Below, in pieces: positions 8,069 to 16,133 of a stretch of DNA of 64,000 nt. Every line of letters begins with the position of its first letter. The stretch's first letter is position 1. The notes below the pieces were generated by a model. The model saw nothing but the letters and a program-made list of their open reading frames with translations, had not been told where the DNA came from and made no database searches. The position numbers and the translations under genes are program-made. The stretch comes from Streptomyces beigongshangae (GTDB taxonomy: Bacteria; Actinomycetota; Actinomycetes; Streptomycetales; Streptomycetaceae). Location of the stretch: positions 119,328 to 183,327 of the forward strand of contig NZ_JAHKJW010000011.1 in NCBI RefSeq assembly GCF_019710745.1, read 5' to 3'.

Positions 8069-9799
8069 ATGGGCAACACGGATGCCGCCGCGAATGAGCC
8101 GATCGCCGGCAGATACCGGCTGCAAGAGGTCGTCCACCGTGAAGTGAACAGCGTGTGCTGGTACGGCGAGGACACCGCGTACGCGCGTCCGCGCCTGCTG
8201 ACGCGGACGCGCCTGCCGCCCGGTGGCCCGGCCGGGGCCCACCGGGCGGGGACGGCCGTCGCGCGGATCACGCACGCGTCGGAGGTCATGGGGGAGCGGT
8301 GTCCGGGCGCGGTCGCGCGTGTCATCGATGTCGTCGTCGACGACGCCGAGGAGCCCGGCGGTCTCTGGACGGTCGTCGAGTGGATCGACGGGATGCCGCT
8401 GGGGGAGTTCCTCGACCGGCACGGCGTACTCGATCCCGTACAGGCCGCCCGCCTCGGGCTGGACATCCTCGACGTGCTGGAGTCCGCGCACGACGCGGGC
8501 CTCGTCCACGGTGAGCTGAGCCTCGGCCAGGTGTTCGTGCGCGACCACGGGGGCGTGGTCGTGTCCGGTTACGGTCTGGCGGGCGCCGGACCGGTGGCAC
8601 GGATCGGCGCACCGGCGTACGCGTCACCGGAGCAGGCCCGCGGCGAACCGTACGGTGCGCCCGCGGACCTGTGGGCACTGGGCGCACTGCTCCACACCAT
8701 GACCGAGGGACGCCCGCCCTTCCGTGACCGCGGCCGGCCGGAGGCGACCTGCAAGGCGATCGTGCGGCTGCCCCCGCGGAGTCCGCGGCGCGCCGGCCCG
8801 CTCACCGAGCTCGTGCACGGACTGCTCAGCAAGGATCCGTACGGGCGGTGGACCGGCCCGGAGGCACGGGAAGTACTCGGCCGTGTCCTCGGTGAGCCCG
8901 GTGATCCCGACGGCCTCGGAGGCGCCGGTGCGTTCGGCGCGGATCCCACGACTGCACCGGTGGAGGTTCCGCGGCCGGAGACCTCCCCCGCCTTCGTGAG
9001 CGTGGCCGCGAACGCAGAGGGCGGCGGAAGACGGCGGAGCCCCGTCCGCGCGGCGCCCGTCGGGGCCGCGGTCGTCGCCGCCGTGGCCGTGGCCGTCACC
9101 GTTCTCGCCGTGACCGGTGATGATTCCGGCAGCGGTTCGCCGGCGCCGGACGCGGCGGCCACTCGTACCGCCCCCGTGCTCCCGACCGGCGACGGGATCG
9201 CGCCCGGTGCGTCGTCCGTGCCGTCCGTGCCCGGTGCGACGGCCCCCACCGGATCCCCTTCCCGGACGGCCTCCCCGTCCCAGCCCGTCCCCTCGCCCTC
9301 CCCGTCGGCACCCGGTGCCGGTGCCGGTGCCCTGCCGGCCGGTTTCCGTGTGTTCACGGCGCCGGAAGGGTTCGCGGTCGCCCTCCCCGCGGGCTGGGAG
9401 CGCATCGACACCGGCCGCGCGCGGGACGGCTCCTACCGGGTCGTCCTCGGCGCGGACGGCGACCCGCGCAACCTCGCCGTCACCTACAGCACGCGCGTCG
9501 GCTCCGACCCGGTCGCGGTGTGGCGGGACACGGTGGAGCCCACGCTCCGGCAGGGGGCGGGATACGACAGGCTGGGCGCGATCCGTGCGACGACCTATCA
9601 GGGCCGTGCGGCCGCGGACATGGAGTGGGTGGACGAGGCCGAGGGCACGCGCGTGCGCACCTTCGGCCGGGGATTCCTCCTCGGGGGCGGTGAGGGGTTC
9701 TCCCTCCGCTGGACCACCCCGGACGCCGAGTGGGACGAGGCGGGCAACCAGCGGGCGCTGAAGACCTTCCTGGCCACCTTCCGCGGCTCGGCGGACTGA
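8069..9799 (+). CDS. Membrane-anchored serine/threonine pseudokinase with extracytoplasmic domain
   Basis: About 576 residues. Residues ~10-270 have a eukaryotic-like kinase fold (WTVVEWIDGMPLGEFL hinge, PADLWALGALLHTMTEG), but key residues are missing: no glycine loop, no beta-3 lysine, HGELS in place of HRDLK, SGYG in place of DFG. It should therefore be catalytically dead. A transmembrane helix follows (~327-349), then a long Pro/Ser/Thr linker and a ~150-residue outer domain (PEGFAVALPAGWERID). A role as a scaffold or ligand sensor is inferred. The start at 8069 is chosen because GAGGG lies six bases upstream; ATG 8063 is in frame. Confidence 0.85.
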   Translation: MGNTDAAANEPIAGRYRLQEVVHREVNSVCWYGEDTAYARPRLLTRTRLPPGGPAGAHRAGTAVARITHASEVMGERCPGAVARVIDVVVDDAEEPGGLWTVVEWIDGMPLGEFLDRHGVLDPVQAARLGLDILDVLESAHDAGLVHGELSLGQVFVRDHGGVVVSGYGLAGAGPVARIGAPAYASPEQARGEPYGAPADLWALGALLHTMTEGRPPFRDRGRPEATCKAIVRLPPRSPRRAGPLTELVHGLLSKDPYGRWTGPEAREVLGRVLGEPGDPDGLGGAGAFGADPTTAPVEVPRPETSPAFVSVAANAEGGGRRRSPVRAAPVGAAVVAAVAVAVTVLAVTGDDSGSGSPAPDAAATRTAPVLPTGDGIAPGASSVPSVPGATAPTGSPSRTASPSQPVPSPSPSAPGAGAGALPAGFRVFTAPEGFAVALPAGWERIDTGRARDGSYRVVLGADGDPRNLAVTYSTRVGSDPVAVWRDTVEPTLRQGAGYDRLGAIRATTYQGRAAADMEWVDEAEGTRVRTFGRGFLLGGGEGFSLRWTTPDAEWDEAGNQRALKTFLATFRGSAD

Positions 9800-9819
9800 C
9801 CCGGGGGAGGGGGGCCGGC

Positions 9820-10089
9820 TCACCCCGCCCCGGCGGGGCCCGTGGCGTCCCCGACGCGCACGCGCTCCGCGCCCCCGGCCTCGTCCCCGGCCTCCCACCG
9901 CAGCAGGTCCCCCGGCTGGCACTCCAGCGCTTCGCAGAGCGCGGAGAGGGTGGCGAAGCGTACGGCCTTGGCACGGCCGTTCTTGAGGACCGCGAGGTTG
10001 GCCGGCGTGATCCCGACCCGCTCCGCGAGCTCGCCCACGGACATCTTCCGCCTGGCCAGCAGCACGTCGATGTCGACGACGATCGGCAT
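9820..10089 (-). CDS. XRE-family helix-turn-helix regulator
   Basis: Eighty-nine residues: a compact HTH (MSVGELAERVGITPANLAVL, then FATLSALCEALECQPGDLL) of the Cro/YozG type, with an Ala/Gly-rich C-terminal tail. Its ATG overlaps the TGA of the preceding DUF2975 gene (ATGA), so the two are translationally coupled. XRE/DUF2975 pairs are widespread; the membrane partner may modulate the DNA-binding protein. The likely operator is the palindrome pair at 10600-10635. The stop lies 21 bp from the convergent pseudokinase stop. Confidence 0.9.
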   Translation of the reverse strand: MPIVVDIDVLLARRKMSVGELAERVGITPANLAVLKNGRAKAVRFATLSALCEALECQPGDLLRWEAGDEAGGAERVRVGDATGPAGAG

Positions 10090-10586
10090 CAGATGACCTC
10101 GGCCAGTTCGGCCCGCAGTTGCGTCGCCTCGACGTCCCGGGCGACGGCCTGGGCGAGCAGCATCCGCAGCACGAGCACGATGAGCGCGACCCCCAGGACC
10201 GCCACGACGACCCCGCAGATCAGCAGGACCACGCCGGGGGCGACGGCTTCGCCCGGCGCCAGGACGACGGCGAGCGCGAACACCACCAGGGCGGCTGCCA
10301 CGAGGGCGCCGATCACGATGTGCACGTACCGGAAGGCGGCGGGGGAGAACACGGTTCCGCGCCGCACCATCGTCACCAGCCGCCACACACAGACGAGGAC
10401 GACCTGGACGGTCACGACACCCAGGACGACGATCGCGAGGACAGGAACACGCAGGTACGCGTACTCGCTGTCGAGCCCTTCCAGGTCGGCGGCCAGCAAC
10501 GGCACCATCACGGCCTGGACGAACACGGACCCGACGGCCAACGCCACCAGTACGGCCCGCAGCGCCAGCACTGTCAGTTTCCCCAT
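10089..10586 (-). CDS. DUF2975 integral membrane protein
   Basis: About 165 residues with four strongly hydrophobic segments (roughly 5-30, 48-72, 90-113, 122-145) and the DUF2975 signature region RRGTVFSPAAFRYVHIV. It sits in the cytoplasmic membrane and is the first gene of a two-gene operon with the XRE regulator. ATG 10586 is preferred over the in-frame GTG 10589 because GGAGGGG then lies at a better distance. The biochemical function is unknown; the pairing suggests membrane-linked control of the regulator. Confidence 0.88.
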   Translation of the reverse strand: MGKLTVLALRAVLVALAVGSVFVQAVMVPLLAADLEGLDSEYAYLRVPVLAIVVLGVVTVQVVLVCVWRLVTMVRRGTVFSPAAFRYVHIVIGALVAAALVVFALAVVLAPGEAVAPGVVLLICGVVVAVLGVALIVLVLRMLLAQAVARDVEATQLRAELAEVI

Positions 10587-10599
10587 CACCCCTCCAATA

Positions 10600-10635
10600 A
10601 TCGACTTACGATGGAAATCTATCGAAAGTCGATAG
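10600..10635. promoter_or_regulatory. Two palindromic operator-like sites upstream of DUF2975/XRE
   Basis: A perfect inverted repeat CTATCGA-AAG-TCGATAG spans 10619-10635. A second, weaker ATCG-N5-CGAT spans 10600-10612. Their centres are 21 bp apart, two helical turns. They lie in an unusually AT-rich stretch directly before the operon start, as expected for an autoregulated XRE repressor. Confidence 0.55.
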
Positions 10636-10679
10636 GTCAGGCAAGGGGCCCCGCTTGCCGGCCTCGGCCCGTGGTCCGG

Positions 10680-11663
10680 TTACCTGGACTCGATCTTTCC
10701 GAGCGGGGCGGCGGCCGACGCCAGGGCGTCACGTGCCGTCTGCCAGGCCGGGTCCCCGGTGCTCAGTTCGCTGCGGAGGTAGGCGGTCGTGAAGTGCTGG
10801 ACCGCGGCCACCCGTTCGGGGTTCTCGTCGGTGGTCTCGGCGACGTCGTAGCCGGAGATGCCGCCGAGTCCGTGCTCCGCGTCGAACAGGGTGAGCAGGG
10901 ACTTGGGGCCGGGGGAGAGGGTGTACGGGTCGGTGTGCCAGTCCGGGCCCATGACCGTCAGGTGGGCGGAGGCGTCCTTGTCGCCCGCCACGACGAGCGT
11001 GGGTGTCGCCATTCCCGAGAAGTCCGTGGTCGAGAAGAACGGCAGGTTCTCGGCGACGGACTCGGTGAGGGCGTCGCCTCCCCTGCCCGGCGCCGCGAGC
11101 AGCACACCCGCCTTGATCCGGGGGTCGCTCAGGTCCACCACCGTTCCGTCGTCCGGATCGGTCAGTCGCGCGCCCAGCAGCAGGCTCGCGGTGTGCCCGC
11201 CCATCGAGTGCCCGGCCACGGCGACCTTGCTCCGGTCCAGTCGCCCCCGCAGCTGCGGCACCTCGTCCTCGATCGCGTCGAGCCGGTCGAGGACGAGGTG
11301 CATGTCCTCCGCCCGCGAGCGCCAGTGCAGGGGTGCCCCGGGGGTGTCCGGAGGCAGGGTCAGGGTCCTGGAGCTCAGATGCGTCGGCTGGATCACGACG
11401 AAGCCGTGCGCGGCCCAGTGGTTGACGAGGGGCGCGTAGCCGTTCAGCGAGGAGAGGTGGTTCGAGTAGCCCTGCCCGTGCGAGAGGAGGACGACCGGCA
11501 GGTCGCTTCCGGAGACCGGTGCGGAGATCCGCAGCTCCAGGTCCACGGCCCGGCCGGGCGCCGGCAGCACCACCGGGGCGACCGACAGGACGGGGGTGGG
11601 GGTGGGGGTGGTGAAGGCGTTGGCGGGCTCGGTCATCGGATCGCTCATGTTCCGCATGTCCAT
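10680..11663 (-). CDS. Alpha/beta hydrolase (PAF-acetylhydrolase/chlorophyllase-like)
   Basis: About 327 residues with an alpha/beta hydrolase fold: oxyanion strand LPVVLLSHGQGYSNH, nucleophile elbow GHSMGG, acid region VVAGDKDASAH and catalytic histidine in DAEHGLGG. The best resemblance is to the PAF acetylhydrolase / chlorophyllase-like cytoplasmic esterases; the substrate is unknown. ATGs at 11663, 11657, 11648 and 11636 are all in frame and none has a convincing Shine-Dalgarno; the longest is given. A strong promoter with an internal palindrome lies just upstream, so the gene is probably inducible. It is divergent from an AraC regulator. Confidence 0.85.
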   Translation of the reverse strand: MDMRNMSDPMTEPANAFTTPTPTPVLSVAPVVLPAPGRAVDLELRISAPVSGSDLPVVLLSHGQGYSNHLSSLNGYAPLVNHWAAHGFVVIQPTHLSSRTLTLPPDTPGAPLHWRSRAEDMHLVLDRLDAIEDEVPQLRGRLDRSKVAVAGHSMGGHTASLLLGARLTDPDDGTVVDLSDPRIKAGVLLAAPGRGGDALTESVAENLPFFSTTDFSGMATPTLVVAGDKDASAHLTVMGPDWHTDPYTLSPGPKSLLTLFDAEHGLGGISGYDVAETTDENPERVAAVQHFTTAYLRSELSTGDPAWQTARDALASAAAPLGKIESR

Positions 11664-11700
11664 TCAGAAGGGTTCCGGCGCCGACCCGAAGCGGATCGTC

Positions 11701-11739
11701 GTTCCGTTTAATATATGGAACCCTGTTCCGCTTTGTCAA
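11701..11739 (-). promoter_or_regulatory. Sigma-70-like promoter with internal palindrome for the alpha/beta hydrolase
   Basis: On the minus strand TTGACA (11739-11734) is followed after 18 bases by TATATT (11715-11710). The spacer contains the perfect palindrome GGAAC-AGG-GTTCC (11729-11717), and a further GTTCC half-site sits at 11701-11705. A repressor bound there would block RNA polymerase. The transcription start would fall about 40 bases before the gene. Confidence 0.65.
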
Positions 11740-11845
11740 CGGCAGGCCGACCGGCCGCTCGTACCAGGCGAGGGCCGCCGTGGGACCGGTGACCGGGCGT
11801 CCGCCCGCACGCCGTGTGCGCGCGGAACCGTGGTCTGATGACGGG

Positions 11846-12292
11846 GTGAGCCGCGCCGCAGAAGAGACCAACCGCCGCATGCTGCGGGCGCGGGACGCCA
11901 TGGACCGCGCCTACGCGCAGTCGCTGGACGTCCCGGCCCTGGCCCGTGTCGCCCATGTGTCCCCGGCGCACTTCGCCCGTACCTTCCGTGCCACGTTCGG
12001 TGAGACCCCGCACCGTTATCTGCAACGCCGCCGGGTCGAGCGTGCGATGTTCCTGCTGCGGGAGACCGACCACAGCGTGACGGACATCTGCTTCGAGGTC
12101 GGCTTCGGCAGTCCCGGCACCTTCAGCCGGACGTTCCACGACATCGTCGGCCGGTCGCCGCGGACCTACCGGAAGGAAGCAAAGGGGTCAGCGGGGGCGG
12201 GGGGAGCGGGGCGCGCGGCGGACGCGGTGGCGGCGGGAGCCGTGGGCGTACCCACGTGCTTCGTCATGGCGTGGACACGGCCGCGCGCCTGA
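11846..12292 (+). CDS. AraC-family transcriptional regulator
   Basis: About 148 residues, essentially a stand-alone AraC DNA-binding domain with two HTH units: DVPALARVAHVSPAHFARTF and VTDICFEVGFGSPGTFSRTF, then the GRSPRTYRK end motif. There is no N-terminal ligand-binding domain. GTG 11846 (SRAAEETNRRM) fits the domain start; upstream codons to 11780 are open but lack conservation. The VOC gene follows 130 bp downstream on the same strand; short AraC + VOC pairs are common in Streptomyces. The tail after the HTH is Ala/Gly-rich. Confidence 0.9.
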   Translation: MSRAAEETNRRMLRARDAMDRAYAQSLDVPALARVAHVSPAHFARTFRATFGETPHRYLQRRRVERAMFLLRETDHSVTDICFEVGFGSPGTFSRTFHDIVGRSPRTYRKEAKGSAGAGGAGRAADAVAAGAVGVPTCFVMAWTRPRA

Positions 12293-12346
12293 GCGGAGTC
12301 CCCTTGAGTGGAGTCCCCTGAGCGGAGTCCTCTGGGCGGAGTCCGG
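12290..12346. repeat. Four tandem 14-15 bp repeats at the end of the araC gene
   Basis: The unit TGAGCGGAGTCCCC occurs four times with small changes (12290-12304, 12305-12318, 12319-12332, 12333-12346). The first copy contains the araC stop codon, and the array fills the gap before the VOC gene. No function is evident. Confidence 0.75.
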
Positions 12347-12421
12347 AGTTTTGGGCGCAGGTTCCGGGACGGAGCAGTTCTGGATAAGTTTTCGCCCCGC
12401 CCCCTCGGTAGCGTGACGGCC

Positions 12422-12835
12422 ATGTTCACCGCCATCACGCACTCGCAGATATACGTACTCGACCAGGACGAGGCCCTCGACTTCTACGTAGGCAAGCTCG
12501 GCCTCGAAGTCAACGCGGATGTCGACCTCGGCTTCATGCGCTGGCTGACCGTGAGCGTCCCCGGTCACCCGGAGCGCCAGATCCTGCTGGAGAGGCCGGG
12601 GCCCCCGGCGATGTCGGAGGAGACGGCGGGGCAGGTCCGCGAACTGGTGACCAAGGGAGTCATGGGCGGGCATCTCGTCTTCGCCACGGAGGACTGCCGC
12701 AAGACCTACGAGGCGTTGCTGGGCCTGGGGGTCGAGTTCACCGAGGAGCCCACCGAGCGCCCGTACGGGATCGACTGCGGCCTCCGCGACCCCTTCGGCA
12801 ACAGCATCCGCTTCACCCAGCCGCCGAAGGCCTGA
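12422..12835 (+). CDS. VOC family (glyoxalase/bleomycin resistance-like) protein
   Basis: 137 residues with the paired beta-alpha-beta-beta-beta units of the vicinal oxygen chelate fold: HSQIYVLDQDEALDFYVGKL at the start and GIDCGLRDPFGNSIRFTQP at the end. Such proteins bind a metal or sequester small molecules; the substrate is not predictable. It follows the AraC regulator in the same direction and may be its target. Its 3' end overlaps the convergent ppk2 gene by 23 bp. Confidence 0.88.
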   Translation: MFTAITHSQIYVLDQDEALDFYVGKLGLEVNADVDLGFMRWLTVSVPGHPERQILLERPGPPAMSEETAGQVRELVTKGVMGGHLVFATEDCRKTYEALLGLGVEFTEEPTERPYGIDCGLRDPFGNSIRFTQPPKA

Positions 12836-13847
12836 CGGGCGAGTCGTCGGGGTGTTCGCCGGGGCCGTCGGTGCGGGACGTCAGCGGCGTGGGGGAGAGG
12901 TCCGTCGGTTCCTCGCCGCTCTCCAGCAGGGTGTTGGCCGCGCCGATGATCCGCGGGTCGGCCGTGCCGACGGCCTCCTCGTCCTTCAACTCGTAGTCGC
13001 AGAGCAGGAGCAGATGGCGCATGGCCTCCAGGCGGCCCCGGCGCTTGTCGTTGCTCTTCACCACGGTCCACGGCGCGTGCGGCGTGTCCGTCGCCCGGAA
13101 CATGTCGACCTTCGCCTCGGTGTAGGCGTCCCACAGGTCGAGGGAGGCCAGGTCGGTGGGTGACAGTTTCCACTGCCGGACCGGGTCGACCTGGCGGATG
13201 GCGAACCGGGTGCGCTGCTCGGCGCGCGACACCGAGAACCAGAACTTGACCAGCACGATGCCGTCGTCGGCGAGCATCTTCTCGAAGGCGGGCGCCTGGG
13301 TGAGGAAGAGCCGGTACTCGTCCGGGGTGCAGAAGTCCATGACGCGTTCGACGCCGGCCCGGTTGTACCAGGACCGGTCGAAGAAGACGATCTCGCCGGC
13401 CGTCGGCAGGTGGGGGACGTAGCGCTGGAAGTACCATTGCCCGGCTTCCTTCTCGGTGGGCTTGTCCAGTGCCACCACATGCGCGCCGCGCGGGTTCAGG
13501 CGTTCGGTGAAGCGCTTTATGGTGCCGCCCTTGCCGGCCGCGTCGCGTCCCTCGCACACCACGACGATCCGCTGGCCGGTGTCCCGCACCCACTTCTGCA
13601 GCTTGAGCAGTTCTATCTGGAGGATCCGCTTCTGCCGCTCGTAGTCCCGCCGGCGGAGCTTCGTCTCGTACGGGTAGTTCTCGCGCCAGGTGTCGAGGGG
13701 CTTGCCGTCGCCGTCCAGCAGGATGGGCTGCTCGGGCCGCTCCTCGTCCACCAGCAGTCCGGCGAGCAGTTGCGCCTCGACGGAGGGGTCCTCTTCGCTG
13801 TTGGAGGCTGTCGCCTTCCGAGGATCAACCACAGGTGGTCCCTTCAT
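12813..13847 (-). CDS. ppk2: Polyphosphate kinase 2 (PPK2)
   Basis: About 344 residues with the PPK2 P-loop kinase fold: Walker A GRDAAGKGGTIKRF, PTEKEAGQWYFQRYVPHLP, Walker B-like FFDRSWYNRAGVERVM, and the lid region FAIRQVDPVRQWKLSPTDL. PPK2 uses polyphosphate to phosphorylate nucleoside mono- or diphosphates in the cytoplasm. ATG 13847 (MKGPPVVDPRK) is the natural start. It overlaps the convergent VOC gene. A long stem-loop lies between this gene and the upstream SpoIIE phosphatase. Together with the CHAD protein at 0.6 kb it points to active polyphosphate metabolism. Confidence 0.93.
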   Translation of the reverse strand: MKGPPVVDPRKATASNSEEDPSVEAQLLAGLLVDEERPEQPILLDGDGKPLDTWRENYPYETKLRRRDYERQKRILQIELLKLQKWVRDTGQRIVVVCEGRDAAGKGGTIKRFTERLNPRGAHVVALDKPTEKEAGQWYFQRYVPHLPTAGEIVFFDRSWYNRAGVERVMDFCTPDEYRLFLTQAPAFEKMLADDGIVLVKFWFSVSRAEQRTRFAIRQVDPVRQWKLSPTDLASLDLWDAYTEAKVDMFRATDTPHAPWTVVKSNDKRRGRLEAMRHLLLLCDYELKDEEAVGTADPRIIGAANTLLESGEEPTDLSPTPLTSRTDGPGEHPDDSPVRPSAAG

Positions 13848-13938
13848 AGCCCGGGCGGCCGCTCCCGCCGGCGGATCGGCGTTCGGGCCTCGTCCCCGTT
13901 GGTGTCGCGTGCCCAAGTACCCCGATGTCGTGAACAAT

Positions 13939-13984
13939 CACGGCGGTGGTCGCCGCCGTGATCGCGGCGGCGACCACCGCCGTG
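13939..13984 (-). terminator. 20-bp perfect stem-loop after the SpoIIE phosphatase gene
   Basis: Arms 13939-13958 and 13965-13984 are perfect inverted repeats (CACGGCGGTGGTCGCCGCCG) around the loop TGATCG. It starts 36 bp after the stop of the upstream minus-strand phosphatase and 92 bp before ppk2, so it probably terminates the former and insulates ppk2. Confidence 0.8.
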
Positions 13985-14019
13985 CCGTCACCTCGTCACC
14001 TCGCCGTCCCAGCACCTCG

Positions 14020-15210
14020 TCATCCCGCCGTGTCGGTGTCCTCGGCGGGGTGCGGGTCGCCGTGCCAGTCCAGGATCATGACCGTGGCGTCGTCGGCGAG
14101 CCTGCCCCGGCACGCTTCCCACACCTTGGCCGTCAGGGTCCGGACGGCCTCCCTGGGGTGCAGTTCCCGGGTCTCGTGGATGAGTCCGGCCAGGTCGACG
14201 GCCGCGGCGTCCCGGTCCTGCATCCCGTCGGTGAGCAGTACCAGCCTGTCACCGGGGCGCAGGCGCAGTTCCTGTTCGCGGTAGGGGGTGGGTGCAGGAA
14301 CGCCGAACGGCAGGTTGACGCCGAGCCTGACCTCCTCGACGGTGCCGTCGCGCAGACGCATCGGCCACGGGTGCCCGGCGTTGACCAGATGGCAGACGCC
14401 CGTGTCCAGGCGCACGCACAGCAACTGCCCGGTGGCCAGACCGCGGTTGTGCTTCAGCAGCGCCTGATGGGCGCGCTCCGCCTGTCTGAGCGGATCGCAG
14501 CCACTGCGGCGGGCCCCGCGCAGCGCGCCGATGAGCAGGGTGGCCAGCAGGGCGGAGTCGGTGTCATGGCCCATGGCGTCCGTGATCGACAGGTGCAGGG
14601 TGTCGCGGTCCAGGGTGTAGTCGTAGGTGTCCCCGCCGATGTCGTCGGCCGGGATCAGCCCCGCGGCCAGGGTGAACTGGGCCGCCTCGCAGCTGGACGC
14701 GGTCGGGAGCAGCTGGTGCTGGATCTCCGCGGCCAGGCTGGCGCTGGTGGTGCGCCGGGTCAGGTGGTACAGGTCGGTGAAGCGGCGGTCCGTGACGATG
14801 ATGTAGGCCAGCGCGTGGGCCGCTTCCCTGACCTGCCTGAGCACGGTGTCGTCGGCGCGTTGCAGGGTCACTTCGAGCACGCCGATGCAGTCCCCGCGGT
14901 TGCTGACGGGCGTGATGACGCGCTGTCCGCCCAGGCCGTCCGGCTCGACGTGCTGGCGCTGGCTCTGCAGTACCGCGTCGTAGACGCTCCCGTGCAGGTC
15001 GACGGGTTCCGTCTCCTGTGCGGCCTCACCCTCCGTGACCGCGGTGAGCCGCACCAGCTGCTGCCCGATGAGGTCCAGGAACAGGAAGGAGACGCGCTCC
15101 GCACCGAACCGCTTCTGCAGGTTGTGTGCGACCACGTCGACGGACTCACCGGGGGGCGCGGCCTCCGCGGAGGCCAGCAGGGCACCCAGTTCCAGATCTC
15201 CACCGTCCAC
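14020..15210 (-). CDS. GAF domain SpoIIE-type PP2C phosphatase
   Basis: 396 residues: an N-terminal GAF-like sensor (~20-150, RFGAERVSFLFLDL) and a C-terminal SpoIIE phosphatase (~165-380) with EIQHQLLPT, ADDIGGDTYDYTL, ITDAMGHDTDSAL and RLADDATVMILDWHG. The aspartates needed for Mg/Mn binding are present. It would dephosphorylate a STAS anti-anti-sigma factor. The start is the GTG at 15210, with GGAGG close upstream. It is transcribed alone towards ppk2 with a strong hairpin in between. Confidence 0.92.
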   Translation of the reverse strand: MDGGDLELGALLASAEAAPPGESVDVVAHNLQKRFGAERVSFLFLDLIGQQLVRLTAVTEGEAAQETEPVDLHGSVYDAVLQSQRQHVEPDGLGGQRVITPVSNRGDCIGVLEVTLQRADDTVLRQVREAAHALAYIIVTDRRFTDLYHLTRRTTSASLAAEIQHQLLPTASSCEAAQFTLAAGLIPADDIGGDTYDYTLDRDTLHLSITDAMGHDTDSALLATLLIGALRGARRSGCDPLRQAERAHQALLKHNRGLATGQLLCVRLDTGVCHLVNAGHPWPMRLRDGTVEEVRLGVNLPFGVPAPTPYREQELRLRPGDRLVLLTDGMQDRDAAAVDLAGLIHETRELHPREAVRTLTAKVWEACRGRLADDATVMILDWHGDPHPAEDTDTAG

Positions 15211-15450
15211 GACAACCTCCTATCGGATGGCGATTCTTCTGCCCCGACTTTCCCGGACCTCACGTGGTGTGCGACTACTCACGGGGGTGTTGCCGTACAC
15301 CTGTGCGAGAACCGGGGGGTGCTTTCCGTGAGGTTCCGCTCCAGGCGGTCATCACTGTGTGTTGCGCGTCGCGGGGCGGCCGTCGTCCGCCGGGGACCGG
15401 CCCGCCGGGCAACCTCCGGACATCTCGCGAGTCCTCCTTGCGGGGGTGTC

Positions 15451-16108
15451 ACGGGAGCGGAAGAACGGATCGCCCGTTTCCTGCGGGAGCCGGCCGGCCC
15501 GGCGACGCCGCGGCGCTGGTGCGGCTGCTCGGCGATCCGGGTGAAACGGTGTGGGGACACGCCCGGAACCCGGTGCGCATGTCCCTCCGCAACCCGGCCG
15601 TCCGGGCCGAGCTGATCCTTACGGCCTGCGAAGGCGGGAGCGCCGCCCGTGCGAGGGCCCTGGACATGCCGTCGCCCGAACACACCGGGCCGCTGCTCGA
15701 TCCACTGCTCGCCGGACTGGCCGATCCGTCCCCCGTGGTGCGGGACGCCGGGGCGGGGCGGCTGCTGAGCTGGGAACCGCCCTCGGTGAGGGACGTCCTG
15801 GTCGCGGCCCTGCGGGCGGAGCGGGACCCGGAGGTGGCGGGGACGCTGCTGAGCGGGTTCGGGTGGCGCGGGGAGCACCGGGTGGCGGACCTCGCGGTGC
15901 GGTGGCCGCGCGACCCCGTGGCCGGGCGGCGGACGGCGCGCTGCCCCCGGTCGGCGACGCGGTCCGCGACCGGCTCACCGCGTTCACCACCGACGTCCCT
16001 CCCGCCCTGCGCCGCGCCGCCACCGAACTTCTCGACGCGTTGGCCGCGAGCCGTGCGGAACGACGCCGGACCCGATCGCAGCCCCGGCTGAGCAGCCGCA
16101 GTCGCTAG
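15451..16108 (+). pseudogene. Decayed HEAT-repeat-like gene with at least two frameshifts
   Basis: Coding-like sequence continues across three frames. Frame A reads GAEERIARFLREPAG to about 15495; frame B reads GDAAALVRLLGDPGETVW and LLDPLLAGLADPSPVVRDAG to about 15925; frame C reads GALPPVGDAVRDRLTAF and RRAATELLDALAASRAER to the stop at 16108. The segments join without gaps into one helical, HEAT-like protein of roughly 218 residues. No good start codon or Shine-Dalgarno is present at the 5' end. A sequencing error is possible, but two separate shifts plus the missing start argue for a pseudogene. Confidence 0.5.
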
Positions 16109-16133
16109 CTGAAGCCGAAGCCGGGCCGTCCGG

